In this document: positions 1 through 11,507 of the stretch, one piece after another | How the letters are laid out: the number at the start of each line of letters is the position of its first letter | Numbering within the stretch: the first letter of the stretch is position 1 | From: Litoditis marina | Taxonomy: Eukaryota > Nematoda > Chromadorea > Rhabditida > Rhabditidae | NCBI GenBank assembly: GCA_964036275.1 | Contig: OZ038438.1 | Location: forward strand, 1,866,978-1,930,977 | DNA: 64,000 nt | Direction: 5' to 3' | Program-made: the position numbers and the translations under genes | The notes under the pieces: model-generated | Seen by the model: the letters and a program-made list of their open reading frames with translations, nothing else | Told to the model about the DNA's origin: nothing | The model's database searches: none

Positions 1-682
1 CAATTCTGTCAGTAAAATAAGCCTGGCAAAAATATCTACCAGAATTTCTTGGCAATGTAGGAAAAATCGGAGGAGTGAGCAGATAATCACATTGGAGGTG
101 AACTATCTAGCTACAACCTGAGTAGATTATTACCGTCTTTTCAGTTAACCATATAAAGAAAAAACAATGTGTCAGAGACATCCGATTCACACATTCGTTT
201 TTGGGCAATACGTCGCATGAAAAGAATCACCTCTGAGCAACTATCTGATCACCATCTGACCCAGGTTGTGATCACCAACAATATGCTTGAATATAGAAAA
301 ACACCATCTGAACAGAAAGTGGTAATTTTCTCGATCAAGTTGAGCTCCCAACTTGCATGTCTTTGCTACGATGTCAGCAGGTAACGTCGCCCATGTAAAA
401 TCCATCTACTGATATCCACGCATCCCCCCCCCCCCCCCACCTTACCTCTTTCTCATCAGCTGTACCACTTGTGCTACTTTGCTACGGTCCGACTCTCCAC
501 ACACTGTCCACATCTAACATTGAGATGGGGCTCCTGTCGACGTCATTCCCAGTAATACGTGTTGCGTTGTTTCGAAACTGCAGATTGCTTTTCATAACAG
601 TAGATGATTTGGGGCGGGTCGTGACGGGCTATAAAAGGCGTGAACCGAGGCGCGAACCACTCATTTCCCCTTCTTGCACACG
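1..682. other. Upstream region of nlp-12
   Basis: No gene is recognised here. The short open frames show no family resemblance. There is a C homopolymer at about 424-438, a possible replication-slippage site, and a GC-rich stretch GGGGCGGG at 611-618 just before the TATA box of nlp-12. The last few hundred bases probably hold the promoter of that neuropeptide gene. Confidence 0.6.
630..636 (+). promoter_or_regulatory. TATA box of nlp-12
   Basis: TATAAAA follows a GC-rich block and lies 47 bp before the ATG at 683. That spacing predicts transcription starting around 660 and a 5' UTR of roughly 20 nt. No TTTCAG acceptor lies between the TATA box and the ATG, so the gene may be read from its own cap rather than trans-spliced. 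This is inferred from motif and position only. Confidence 0.6.
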
Positions 683-3387
683 ATGATTGCACGACTACTC
701 TTCATGCTACTGCTCGTCTGCGGCCTCGTTTGCGCCGAGTCGCAGACGTTCGACAGACAAGACAGGGACTACCGCCCACTACAGGTAACCGTCAACCAAA
801 TGGTAATAATAATAATAAGTTCATTCATTCAGGGGTTGAGAACTCATGTATGTAAACCTGCGAGGTGACAATGAGATCAGACGAATCTAGGACGGAGATT
901 GGCTCCACTTGAGAGAACTTTGAAAATTTTAGTTCGAGGTCGAAACTCGAGAACTCGATTGCTCGACAGGATTCAAAGACTCTAGTATTTCTGGACTCAA
1001 ACTTGACAAAAAGAGAAACTTGAAACTGGCCAAACCATATATACACTGGCGCGTTAGAAATTCATCGTAAGCAATATGAGATCATAGTACGTATGCTAGA
1101 ACGTCCCGGAACTTCATTCCACTCCGCGTCCCTCGTTTTGTGCTGTACTTCCCGACACGGAATACTAGAGTAGAAAAATGCCGCATGCTAAAGAATGGCG
1201 GGATGTTCATGAGTACGTATACTTACGTTCGTTACGTTCGTGTTTAGTTCGTGGGGCAATTAGGACCATAACCGCGCTACTTGTGATTTCTTATCAATTG
1301 CTATACAAACTAAGATCGTTCGTGAGTGGTGGAAAAACGAAACAATAACTTTTAATTTGAGACGAAGATGAAACTGCTTCTCTTTTCCATTGAGTAGGTA
1401 GGCTAGGGTATTCCGAAACCTTCGTTCCATTCTGTGCCGCTCGCTGCGCCCACAAGAAAGAAACGACGTACGTTTGAGGATACGCAAATGAAGATCTGCC
1501 ATAGTTTCTAGGGTTTTTCATGAATATGACCTCCAAGTTAGGTTGTAGACTGATGTCGTATGCTCCAAGTTGTAGAGCTCGCCTAAACCGACCGACCGTG
1601 CTAGTACCCTCCAAGTATCGCTTGAGATAATATGCTGAGATACCTCTGGCGGCGTAGCAATCCCTGCAACCTAATGAGAAGTTTATATGAGTTCTCATGA
1701 GATACCTCATGCGCTACTCGTGAACTTTCAATGTTGTAGGATAGCAATCAATAGAATATCATGAAAAGCTCATGGTAATAGCTCATGAGGTATCTCACGA
1801 GATTTGTGAAAAATTGCTACGCCGCCTGATGTAAAGTTCATGGGATAGCTCGCAGAGAACTATATATTTGTGAGATAGTTACCGTGCGAAGTTTCGCGGG
1901 ATACGCCGCCAGCAGACTTCCTACGCTGGATAGGAAATTATTGCACACTTTTGGCATTAAATCTTCATTCAGAGTAATTTCTTTGAAATAATAGCACTTG
2001 AAACACCAACCCCTTGAGATATTACAATGGAATATCAAACTTCTAATTGATGTTTTCTAAAGAACTAACGTATTGCTATAATTTTGGCAAAAATAAAAAA
2101 TTCACATTCCGAAATGTTTTTTTTTCAAAACTCAAAAGAGAGACAGGTTTCGAAATTGAATGCAATGAGTAGGACAATAGCTGTCTAGAAAACATATTCC
2201 GCAATGGATTAGAGCTTCAAGTACCCATTTTTGAACTTTAACAACCTAGTAACTTGTCTACCTTTAGTGAAGTTGGTGCTCCAAACCGCAGAGGTTATTC
2301 GGTCCCGTTTTTAGTCGTGTTTTCTGGCTTGTTTGAAAAAGGTGGGAATGTGCGGATAATTGTGTGTGCTTAATACACTGGTCACAGCCCGTTTGCCCTG
2401 ATTGGAAGCCAGATAGAATTTGTCGTAAAAGCAGTGAACCGATTTGCATTAATCACCACTGAAGTAGGCACAACCAATTGTGCACCAGTTTTATGGGAAA
2501 AGCATGGCCGACAATGCGCGTATGGAGCCCGTCACGTGCATGGTCACGTGAAACATGTGAAACTCACCAGAATTCGAGAACGCACAATGACAAACAGAGA
2601 ATACTCAGAGGTACAGTATACCGCCGCGTTTCTTGCGACAGGGAATATAGTCGTTTGGTTGTTTGCATAACCTCAGAAATCTCTGGTGAAACACATGTAC
2701 ACAGCAGAACGAACAGGTGTAGTCTGTTGCCTGTCAAAAGCTGAAATGTGATTTTACAGTTTTTAAAGTATTCAATAAGGATTCCGAATTGTGCGTTGTT
2801 CTTCATCCAGATCACTACGAATCACCGTTCTAATATGTCGGTGAAGTCTTATAGAACAGTCAATGAGAAGTTAGTCAGGGAACCTCGGAGCGCGTTCAAG
2901 AGAAAGAAAACATTCACGACATTCTCTTTCACTATGTTCTGTTTGTAGTTGGATCCTAATGCGTTCTGTGCAGAGCGTTGAGTATTTTACCGTGTTCCAA
3001 GATACAACACATGAGGTGATAGTTATAGTCTGTTTCACGGAACAATAGCCCTCTACAGAAAGATTATAAAACTTTTAAGTGAATTTATCATGTCTTGTAG
3101 GTGTTGTACATAGTTTAAACTTTGTGATTTCGTTTTCCACTTTGGGTACTACAAGCATACAAAACAGTAAATCTTAAATTCTGTTTGTTGACTAGATAAA
3201 TGCGTTTGAATTTTCGGAAGATTACTGTAGAAAGTCATCGATTGGGGAAACGAACTATATCATTTTTCAGTTCGGCAAACGGGAGGGCTACCGACCACTT
3301 CAGTTTGGAAAAAGAGACTACAGGCCGCTACAATTCGGGAAACGATCCAGTCATGCCGGCGACGCATTTCTGTTTCCCTCATTGTGA
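683..3387 (+). CDS. nlp-12: CCK-like neuropeptide precursor NLP-12
   Basis: Two exons, 683-784 and 3271-3387, encode 72 residues. Residues 1-18 form a signal peptide (MIARLLF then a Leu/Val/Cys-rich core ending VCA). Three peptides follow, each ended by Gly and a Lys-Arg cleavage site: DYRPLQFG, EGYRPLQFG and DYRPLQFG, so the mature forms should be C-terminal Phe-amides. The 2.5 kb intron falls between Gln and Phe of the first peptide (phase 0). C. elegans NLP-12, a cholecystokinin/sulfakinin-like peptide released from a stretch-sensing interneuron to modulate locomotion, carries DYRPLQF-amide and DGYRPLQF-amide from memory; the EGY form here is a conservative variant. The short tail after the last KR (SSHAGDAF onward) has no processing site. 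The frame joins cleanly across the intron with GT-AG borders. The identification rests on the repeated YRPLQFGKR signature and is strong. Confidence 0.94.
1648..1826. repeat. MITE-like element with 14-bp terminal inverted repeats
   Basis: The element lies inside the nlp-12 intron. It begins GGCGGCGTAGCAAT and ends with the exact reverse complement, 179 bp in all. The inside is full of TCATGAGA/CTCATGAG palindromes. A degenerate relative lies at about 24868-25075. No coding capacity is seen and no target duplication was identified with certainty. Confidence 0.75.
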
Positions 3388-5462
3388 CACGCAACATTCA
3401 GTTATACTTGTTGTATTTGCCATGTACTGTCAATAACACGTTAATATATGTTTCTCACACGTACACTCGGAATATGAACTTGAAACTTAGAGAAAAACTC
3501 AAGGGGGTTTAAGTCTTGTGAAAGTATGTCTTTTGGAGTTTTCGACAAGTTGACATTACCGCATACATGCTTATATAATGTTCCTGTAATTCTACTTGTT
3601 CTACACTACATCTTTAATAACTTTAAAGAACAAAAGAGCAATTTCTCACAAATGATCAGTCGTGGTAAATCTGTGAGCGCACCACCGTCAGCCGAAACTA
3701 CGATGCCCGAAATCTATTAGTCGAGCGATTTTCGATAAACATTAAGCAATAGTCATAACACTGAATCAAACACTTGCGAAACAGGGAGAATTGGAGGATT
3801 TCGGCGAGAATGTCATTGAGTTTCTCTGCTGAACTCCTCTACACGCACCGGTATAACTGATGTTGACTGCGATAAAAGGCTTATTTCATAATCGAAATTC
3901 TGATGTCGTTCGCCCGACTCTTCTATTTTAGATAATAGGAAAAAAAAATTGAAAACTGCTCATATTATTCTGTTTTCGAACAAAATGTGATGTTCCAACA
4001 CGGGAAATAAAAAGATTAATGTTGTCAGATTCACAATTGGTCGATAACAGAAAAAGAACGAAATGGCCGGGCAATGTAGAAAATGCTCCATGAAAAGGTT
4101 CCATTTGAGCTGAACTCTGAAGCCCCATATATGGTCTGTGACCATGCTGAATTTAAAGGTTCTCCGCGTTAGTGCTACGACGTCTCTGTCCCAGGAAGTT
4201 CAGAGATGTGGTCAGCATCTGGACCGGGTGGTGGTTCCCTATGCATGGTAAGTTGTCAACTATTGGCCAGATTTCGATCATGTATAGTTCGTTCCATTCC
4301 CACTTAGACCCATTGGCATCGTGCCAACATATGCCTATTTCGTATAGAAAATATGAGCATTCTAAAGACATTCTTTGTTTAGATGTTCTTATGAAAGTGA
4401 ACAATCGTTAACAGAAAGAAAATTATGTCCAAATAAGAAGTTTGGATATTTTAGGTTATTTTTCTATTTCTTTTAACCAAAACGGGATTCATTACCGACT
4501 TCTAGCGTTTCTCTGTCAGTACATTCATGAATATGATTCATATTCTTTGAAAATTACTAGTTCATTTAAAGATGGACATGAAAAAATTACTGCACAACTA
4601 AGTGTTGGTTCGAGGGTTACCAATAATATAAACGGTGATAAAAACGGAGTTGTAGTTTGATCAGTCGAATGTAAATCTGTATTTATTCCTTATGAACGCT
4701 GACACTACAAAATCCACAGAACGGGATAAAGTCGTATTTGTCCATAGCTGAGGTGCTATATTGAAGTGCTTTCAGTTGGATCATTCTCTTCAAATAGGTT
4801 TTTTAGTGATTCTGCCAAGTTACACTTTTGAAAATCAAAAACTATTACCGTTCGTAAGTTAGGTGAAAAGTTTGAGTTACAGTAAACACAGCAGTATCTT
4901 CGAATAATGCCTGAAAACAATGGGAACCAAACTACAATACTAACTAAGTAGAACGGACTGAATTTACTATGTCTGCCAACATTCATATTGTGAACAGAGC
5001 AGCTTTCCTCGCACAATCATCGGGCCACGTTTTATTTGTTTCGTTGCGTTTAGTTCGTTTGTTGTTGGTTGTTTGTTGTTTGTTGTTGTTTGACTTATTT
5101 CAGAAAACGCTTTGAAATCATTCGTTATTGCTGCTTTCCATTTTCTATCATGCAAATCGATTGGTGGCGACAGTTTGGTCATCACACTCCGTTCCCGTTG
5201 ATTTTATTCACCAACGATGACCACCCTGCGGTTATAATTATTATTATCATTATAAATGTTATTATTTTCTGTATATATGAGCTTTTATATTATTATAATT
5301 TCATTACAAACTGTCTCATTAATAATATTACTTCTGATATAAGAACAAGGAATATTTGCATGACTTGTGCGCACGTGGGATGTTTACATTTGTTATCATG
5401 TCACTGCGCAATGTATACTATGAATGATAGCATTTTCATAACGGTAGTACATAATTGCTACT

Positions 5463-5599
5463 GAGACTCCTACAGTAGACATTCAAACTTATTATCGACG
5501 GTTTTCTGATGACTTCGAAAATACTCTATGTACCATTTACGTAACGAAAGATACTGTGATCATACTGTGGCAATCTCAGTAGGAATGAAAAGACTATAG
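5463..5599. repeat. MITE of the CTATAG / TACTGTAGGAG family
   Basis: The left side reads GAGACTCCTACAGTA. The right side reads TACTGTGGCAATCTCAGTAG, then GAATGAAAAGACTATAG. The two sides are inverted relatives of the complete 105-bp element at 6800-6904, with the left end truncated. It is non-coding. Confidence 0.65.
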
Positions 5600-5872
5600 G
5601 GGTAGTATTCGACAAACAATTACCGTATTCGCTTCATCTTTCTATTTTTAGTGGAAACACAGTTGTTCAGAATCGATACTTTGATCGTTTTTATGGGTAC
5701 AGTTACAGAACGAAGTAGATGAATTTTCAAACAACTACTGTAGACTCATTAATCGAGTATTTTTCACTCTGTATCGCAGAATTTTTCCACTCTGTATCGC
5801 AGAATTATATCCGCTGATGCAGTATGATAGATGAGTACCGCTCTAGACTAGGACGTCCTTTTTTATTCATAT

Positions 5873-6006
5873 TATACTGTTAGTCAATTGCACAGTTACG
5901 TGAAACATGTTAAACATAGAAGAACTCAGAAACGTGCCATAACAAAGTGCACGATTCCGCATTAGAATGTCAACTTTACGTGAGTGTTCAATTTACTTCT
6001 AGTATA
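5873..6006. repeat. 134-bp MITE, TATACT family
   Basis: It starts TATACTGTTAGTCAA and ends TTTACTTCTAGTATA. The two ends are imperfect inverted repeats that include ACGTGAAAC-like blocks. The reverse complement of the copy at 7171-7305 aligns along its whole length, which defines both borders. A partial relative lies near 2531-2600 in the nlp-12 intron. Confidence 0.8.
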
Positions 6007-6218
6007 TGCGAGTTTTTGGGTGTCGTATATCGTATTTTTTCATACCGTGAAGGTTACTTCACCTATTTATGGAAGAGTTTTAAATAATATTCTGTTATAA
6101 TGACTATCAGATAATTATTATCAAGATATGATACTTATCTCGCAGTCATTGTAATTTATATTTTACTTAAATATTACATATTATTCAGTTATTTTTCTGT
6201 TCCGGTTTCAGTTTTTGA

Positions 6219-9200
6219 ATGGAGGCTGAGTTCTCGGCCTTGTACGGCCGGGCCCCCACCATCCGAGTGCGATGTCCGGGAAGGGTCAACATCATTGGTG
6301 GGTCGGCTGCTATAGTCCGTTTCACTCCCACCGAGACCTTGGCAGCGTGCCAATGAAATTTCGGATGAATATATTTGATAGAAATGACTGGTTTTCTGAA
6401 AATAATTTTTATCCACGTACTGTAACAAAGGTTATCTGCCGCTCAGAAAAACTTAACAACTAAAACTTCGCTCAGAAAAACTAAAAAGAAAAACTTTTAG
6501 GAAAATTTAACTTGGGGAAAAGCCACCCGGAAATTTCTGGAACGTTGCTAAGGGCTCAGTGAGAATGGCGAAAACTATATACGCTATTTTACATATTTAC
6601 ATATTTATTCATTCACTTCGCTTCGTTAAAATTCATTCACTTCGCTTCGTTAAGCTTCGAAAAACTATGTCTCGAGTTCAGAAAATAATCTTGAGCTGGT
6701 CCGATAACTGACACCTTTTACTTTAGTGCCACCCTTTGAGCCAGCCAGCCACGATTACGTGTAATTACGAGCATCCAGTAACATGGCACGGTTACGTGAC
6801 TATAGTTGACACCATTCCCACTGAGACTCCTACAGTAACTTACAAGCACTGAACGTTTTGTAATCATACTGCAGGAGGCTCAGTGGGAATGAATAAGACT
6901 ATAGCACTGTACGGAACAGTCACATGAGGCGTGAAGGAACGAAATGTGTTCCACGAATGAAAAGAATAGTCGATAGGCATGTTTGTTGTAATAAAAAAAC
7001 TAAATGCATTTTTTTATTTTCAGGTGAGCATATCGATTATAATGGATACGGGGTTCTTCCCATGGCAATAGAGCAGGATACTGTAATGATAGCTGCCCTC
7101 TCAGAACATGCCGCAATTCGAATTGCTAATACGGACGAAAAATACCGGTAAGGTTATTTGGGACTCCTATTATACTAGAAGTAAATTGAACAGTCACGCA
7201 AAGTTAGGACTCTAATGAAGCATCGTGCACTTTATTTTTGCACGTTCCTGAGTTCTGCTGTGTTTAACTTGTTTCACGTGACTGTGCGAGTGACTTAACA
7301 GTATAGTTTCGACTTATCGAGAGTTTCGTTCACGCGTAGAATCTTGGTGGCCAATAGCCATAGCCAACCCCCTACTGACGCGCTAGTAGGGGGCTACATC
7401 ACTGAAGGGTTAGTCGAGAACTCTTTCTTTTGTACTATCAACTCTTCACGCAATGTTGGGAGGACATTTTTATTTTTACATCATCTTCGAGTGAGATATG
7501 TACACGCTAAACCCCGATGTTCTTAACGTATGGTCCGCTGTTGAGCTCATCAAACGTCTAAAAGGGTGGTGTTTCGGGGTAATTATCAACTTTTTGCTTT
7601 GTAAACAATTGTGTTTTGATTTCTAGTGTTTACAAAGATAACTTTCATTTAAGGTCGTTCTCGTTGGATATTCCAACGGAGTGGGCTGGTGCAGCTCCCC
7701 CACAATGGTACGACTACTTTCTCAGCGGCTGGAAGGGAGTACTGAATCATCTAAATCTCCCACAGAAAGGAATGGACGTTTTAGTTTCCGGTAGGCCATG
7801 CTCTCCTTTTCTCTCTCTCTTTCTCTCTCTCTCTCCCTTTGTCTCTCTATATCTCTATCCCTCTATCTCTCTCTATCTCCAGTCGTGACGGTTTTTCTGA
7901 GACCTCGTTTCATTGTTGCATGTTTATACGTGCTCAAATGATTCATTTTGTTGAGCCTAGTTTGGGTAGAGTATGGAGTTGAATGTATTTGTGTTGAGGT
8001 TCGATCCCGGCCTCCTCCGGCCTATCCAGCAGCTCCTCCGTGGTGTGTGCGGCCGCTCTCACAACTCTCACCCTCTCCACTGGCAACGCTTTCGATAGAA
8101 TCACCAGGTTGGAGGCTCTGAAAATCGGAAAGCTCTACACAATGCTAATTCACTGCAGGCTTAGGTTGAGTGGGGGGGGGGGGGTTGTTCATCAGTTCCG
8201 GGTATTTACTATCTTCCCTTAAAGGAGACCGGAGAGCATCATGGTTTCTCGTAAAGCTGATGTATCCTACTTTTGATTGGACGCGTTGCGTGTCGCGCGG
8301 CATTGTCATGTGAATGTCACGTGGACTGATCAAACTAATATACGAGTTATTTGTGCTCTCTGATCTCACTACAGTTAAAAGCAGCCCAAAACAAAACCTC
8401 TGCTCAGGTTGTGTCCCGGTCTCCTTTAATTTGTATTGTGGGGGATGGATCGTTCTATCCCGAAGATGTGCAATGTCATATACGGAAACGTAGTGAGATC
8501 AAAAACGAGAAATTTAGTCTTTAATTTAGTTTTTGTAATCTTACTACGTCGTCACTCTACCATTGTGATGTGTGTGTGTGTGTGTTAGTGTTTACAATGC
8601 GGATCTTGTCAGTGGTTTTATGCTATCGAAAATATACTTATACTGAAATTATGGTTATAGAGAGGAGTTGGCGGAACTTTGCGCGGAATCGGAGAAGTTT
8701 GTGGGTACCGAGGGCGGTGGCATGGATCAAGCAGCGGAGGTAATCACGTGAATGGTCATTTGGTCACGTGAGACGTGTACGACACGTCAAATACCTACAC
8801 GTGCTCTGATAACGTGTGCATATATAATTTTTATTCACGTTTCAAAAGAACATTTCATTCAATTCTAGTCTATTTTTAATTTCTGTAAATTTTCGTTTTT
8901 GGAAAGAGTGAATTGGGGACGGAATGTCTTGGCATACGTACTGTGCGTTCAGGTGTTGTCCATCGAGGGTCGGGCTCTGCGAATCAACTTTGACCCCCTG
9001 TCCTCGTACCCGGTCCAACTCCCCCACAACGCCAAATTCGTCATTCTACATTCTGGAGAAACGCTCAACAAGGTGGTCCCTAGATGGCATTTTCCCCAAA
9101 ATAACCTTCCAAGTGGTGCCGTTGTTGTAGCTATTCAAACGTTAGTGTGAAAGAATTATCTTCAAAATCACACCAGAAAAATGAAACTGTGCGGGGTGGA

Positions 9201-11507
9201 AAGCGAATGTAGCACCTTATAGCAAGTTTTGTACAAAGCTTCAAACGCGTCAATTTAACGTAAATGAGGTGTGTACATTCAGGAACTCCTAAAATTGTGG
9301 AAGAAAAATATAGTTCGTTTCGGCAGCCAAGATTTGCGGATGACGGTTTGTCAAAGAAAACACGAGTATTCCAGAAACCTTGCCATCTACCTATTTTTAT
9401 GAAACTAAACAACCGTTAACAGAAATTTGCAGATTTTTTAAAAACTCCAAAGTGGTGAAAATAGCTTGGTGTATTTATTCATTAGCACGCTGCGAAAGTC
9501 TCAGTAAGATCGACCGGAACTATACACTCGTCATCAAAAAATTTAAAATGTGAGCTTCCCGTTCTGGTTTTCCAAACCCATGAATGATTCATTGGGTTCA
9601 AATATAATTTTATAAATACGTTGTTCTATGCCATTATTTATTGGTCTATTTTTCAGGCGGCTACGAACCAATTCAACCAAAGGGTGGTGGAGTGTCGACT
9701 AGCTGGCAAGGTGAATAATGTCCCTTTCATGTATACGTGCACTCCTACAGTACGATTACAAAATCTTGAGTCTACTTCAAATATGTTACTTTTCGCAGAA
9801 GATCAGTTTCATGTCTCCTATTTTCTATCTCTTTTACGGAATGCCTTCAAAGACCTTTTCGAGATAGGGTATCATTGGAATACCGTCATAGGCGACTGTA
9901 TTCTGTAGAAGTAAGGTATACGTTGAAATGGAGGGAACTATAGAACAGTTTTTTCATTATGATTTGCTCAACCGAAACATGAACCTCACTCTAAACGGAC
10001 TACACAACACGAGCGGTAGAGTTGTAGGAAATTTGTCGACGTCGGATACGTTTGTTTGTGTAACAAGATCATCTCTTTTACATGTTTCTCACATTCTCTC
10101 TGAGAAACGTATACCATTCAACTTAAATTTCTCCTCAGGTCTTCTCTACCCTTCATATTATTATTATTATTATTATTATTATAACTATTATAATTATTAT
10201 AACCACCACACTCTCAGATTCTATTGCACAAGCACAACAAAACGTGTGCTTCGCAACGTCTCAGTGACGTGCAAGATGTGTTCGGATTGTCCCTGGCAGA
10301 GATGGTCCAGTTGACCGATCAACTACCCACCACAGCCACCAAACACGAGTTGCAGCTACTGCTGGGAGACGACTGCGTCAACCAGTGTCTGTCTGAAAAC
10401 ACCAGAGACTGTGGGTTCGCAAACATGCTTTACGTTCAGCTTGTTTTTATACTTTACAAGCAAATCTAACGTCACTGAAATCGTTCTCAATCATTAACAC
10501 TAATTACAATCCGAAAGTAATGTTGCAAACTTCAACTGAACTTTATTCTCCCCCATGTTTCAGTGACCGTATTCACCCTGCGCTCTCGGGCCCGTCATGT
10601 GTATAGCGAGGCGCTGCGGGTTCAGCAGATGGAAGACGCTTGTAGACTTTCGGATTTGCACCGAATGGGCCAACTCATGGATGAAAGCCATAAAAGCTGC
10701 AGCCAGGTGTGTCGCCAGACAATTCCCAGCAACTTTTTAGGCGGCTTCGACGACAGAGTGTGTAGATCAGAGAGACGCAGAGTGTTATAGCACCTCTGCG
10801 GTCTCATTGACCTGCATGATCTCTCGCCTTCATAGATACCAAATTGCAGAATATTGGCGTTCAACGCTCTAAGCGCTTCACCGCACTTTCTTAACGTCAT
10901 GCAATCTAACGTACAATAACGATCTGCACGTAACAGCTTGAAGGGAGCAGAATAATGGGCATATATTGAAAAGATCTAAACTGAATACAAGCGTATTGTC
11001 GTTTTCTCAGTGTTCGAAGTATCGTAATGTAGTGTTCGTTCATGTAATATTTGCTTTTTGTGCAGTTTTCTTGGAAATTGCCGCTAGCAGCTGGTACCTA
11101 CTGCTATGTATATGGCTATGCTCAGACACTGTTGAGGAGAGCGCATAGCAGCGAGAAGGAAAACTGTTTCCGTCCCCTGAAAAACGCTAGGAAGTCGTTT
11201 GATCTGATTGAAACGTCGTGGATCTACATACATGTGTGCTCGACCTCTGAACAAATGAACATATTATTGTAATAATACACCCTAGTTGCAGGACTATGAG
11301 TGCAGTTGCCAGAAGCTGGACGAGCTGGCTGTGCAGTGCAAGAAGGCCGGTGCGTTGGGGGTTCGTCTAACGGGGGCCGGTTGGGGCGGATGTGTGGTCG
11401 CCCTGGTGGACTCCTCGGAGGACATCGACTTCTCCCATCTCAATCTACTCTTCTCCACAAGACCTTCCGCTGGAATTAGCTACAGTCTAATCGAAAGTAG
11501 CCAATGA
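6219..11507 (+). CDS. GALK2: GALK2-type sugar kinase (N-acetylgalactosamine kinase family)
   Basis: Ten exons join in frame to 426 residues: 6219-6297, 7024-7147, 7627-7790, 7999-8107, 8661-8739, 8953-9072, 9657-9710, 10218-10410, 10564-10706, 11292-11507. GHMP-kinase motifs occur in order: [20 protein letters not shown] near residue 21 (substrate binding), [10 protein letters not shown] (phosphate loop) near 130, GTEGGGMDQ (catalytic Asp) near 175, and LTGAGWGGC near 385. The IIGEHIDY and LTGAGWGGC spellings match GALK2 rather than GALK1, so the expected reaction is ATP-dependent 1-phosphorylation of GalNAc, perhaps also galactose, in the cytosol. An in-frame stop directly precedes the ATG, which lies 7 nt after a TTTCAG acceptor (6206-6211); the start therefore looks trans-spliced. 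The weakest junctions are the exon 4 acceptor (GTTGAG) and its donor (GTTGGA), both fixed by protein continuity. Its introns carry several MITEs. Confidence 0.92.
6311..6579. repeat. MITE with TATAGT termini (intron 1 of the GALK gene)
   Basis: It starts TATAGTCCGTTTCACTCCCA and ends CAGTGAGAATGGCGAAAAC followed by TATA. The ends form an inverted pair that continues into GACCTTGGCAGCGTG and its complement CAACGTTGCTAAGG. The left border lies only 13 bp after the exon 1 donor. Related copies occur at 9309-9524 and about 42387-42530, with a fragment at 4282-4345. Confidence 0.78.
6607..6655. repeat. Short direct duplication
   Basis: ATTCATTCACTTCGCTTCGTTAA occurs twice, about 26 bp apart, between two MITEs in GALK intron 1. 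No function is visible. Confidence 0.6.
6800..6904. repeat. Complete 105-bp MITE, CTATAG family
   Basis: The element is nearly a full palindrome. The left end is CTATAGTTGACACCATTCCC then ACTGAGACTCCTACAGTA; the right end is TACTGCAGGAGGCTCAGTGG then GAATGAATAAGACTATAG. It is the best reference copy of the terminus also found in the 41-bp minisatellite (23455-23830) and the 96-bp satellite (53731 onward). It sits in intron 1 of the GALK gene. Confidence 0.85.
7171..7305. repeat. 135-bp MITE, TATACT family, inverted relative to 5873-6006
   Basis: It begins TATACTAGAAGTAAATTGAA and ends TGACTTAACAGTATA. It aligns as a reverse complement to the element 1.2 kb upstream, in intron 2 of the GALK gene. 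Confidence 0.8.
7368..7393. other. Strong intronic hairpin
   Basis: CCCCCTACT and AGTAGGGGG pair perfectly over 9 bp around the 8-nt loop GACGCGCT. It lies in GALK intron 2, outside the recognised MITEs. There is no evidence of function. Confidence 0.6.
7800..7883. repeat. CT-rich microsatellite
   Basis: An imperfect CTCTCT/TATCTC tract starts just after the donor of GALK exon 3 and fills the first part of that intron. Confidence 0.85.
8223..8425. mobile_element. MITE with TTAA target-site duplication (piggyBac-like)
   Basis: AGGAGACCGG at 8223-8232 and its exact reverse complement CCGGTCTCCT at 8416-8425 bound a 203-bp element. It is flanked on both sides by TTAA (8219-8222 and 8426-8429). 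TTAA duplication is the hallmark of piggyBac-type transposition, so this is probably a non-autonomous derivative mobilised by such a transposase. No open frame is present. It sits in GALK intron 4. Confidence 0.82.
9309..9524. repeat. MITE with TATAGT termini (GALK intron 6)
   Basis: It begins TATAGTTCGTTTCGGCAGCC and ends GAAAGTCTCAGTAAGATCG followed by ACCGGAACTATA. It is the same family as 6311-6579, but the left end lacks the CATTCCCACTGAGAC block, so it is an internally deleted copy. Confidence 0.65.
10157..10204. repeat. ATT/TAT microsatellite
   Basis: About 45 bp of TAT/ATT repeats lie shortly before the acceptor of GALK exon 8. Confidence 0.85.

Larger units (their letters stand above)
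3388..6218. other. Gene-free interval between nlp-12 and the GALK gene
   Basis: No convincing exon was found. The longest open frame (5069-5464) is a low-complexity TTG/ATT-rich translation. The interval holds a partial copy of the TATAGT...CATTCCCACTGAGAC element near 4282-4345, a MITE at 5463-5599 and another at 5873-6006. The final bases (6190-6211) form the pyrimidine-rich acceptor used by the next gene. Confidence 0.6.

Noticed and set aside
4150..4252. Possible orphan exon ending in GTAAGT
   Set aside because: A short open stretch with a good donor, but no family resemblance and no partner exon; it adjoins a MITE fragment.
5069..5464. 131-residue open frame
   Set aside because: Low-complexity TTG and ATT runs, no domain, and its 3' end is the left end of a MITE.
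7999..8013. GGTTCGATCCCGG resembling a tRNA B box
   Set aside because: It encodes the GSIPASSGL part of the GALK phosphate loop, and no cloverleaf surrounds it.
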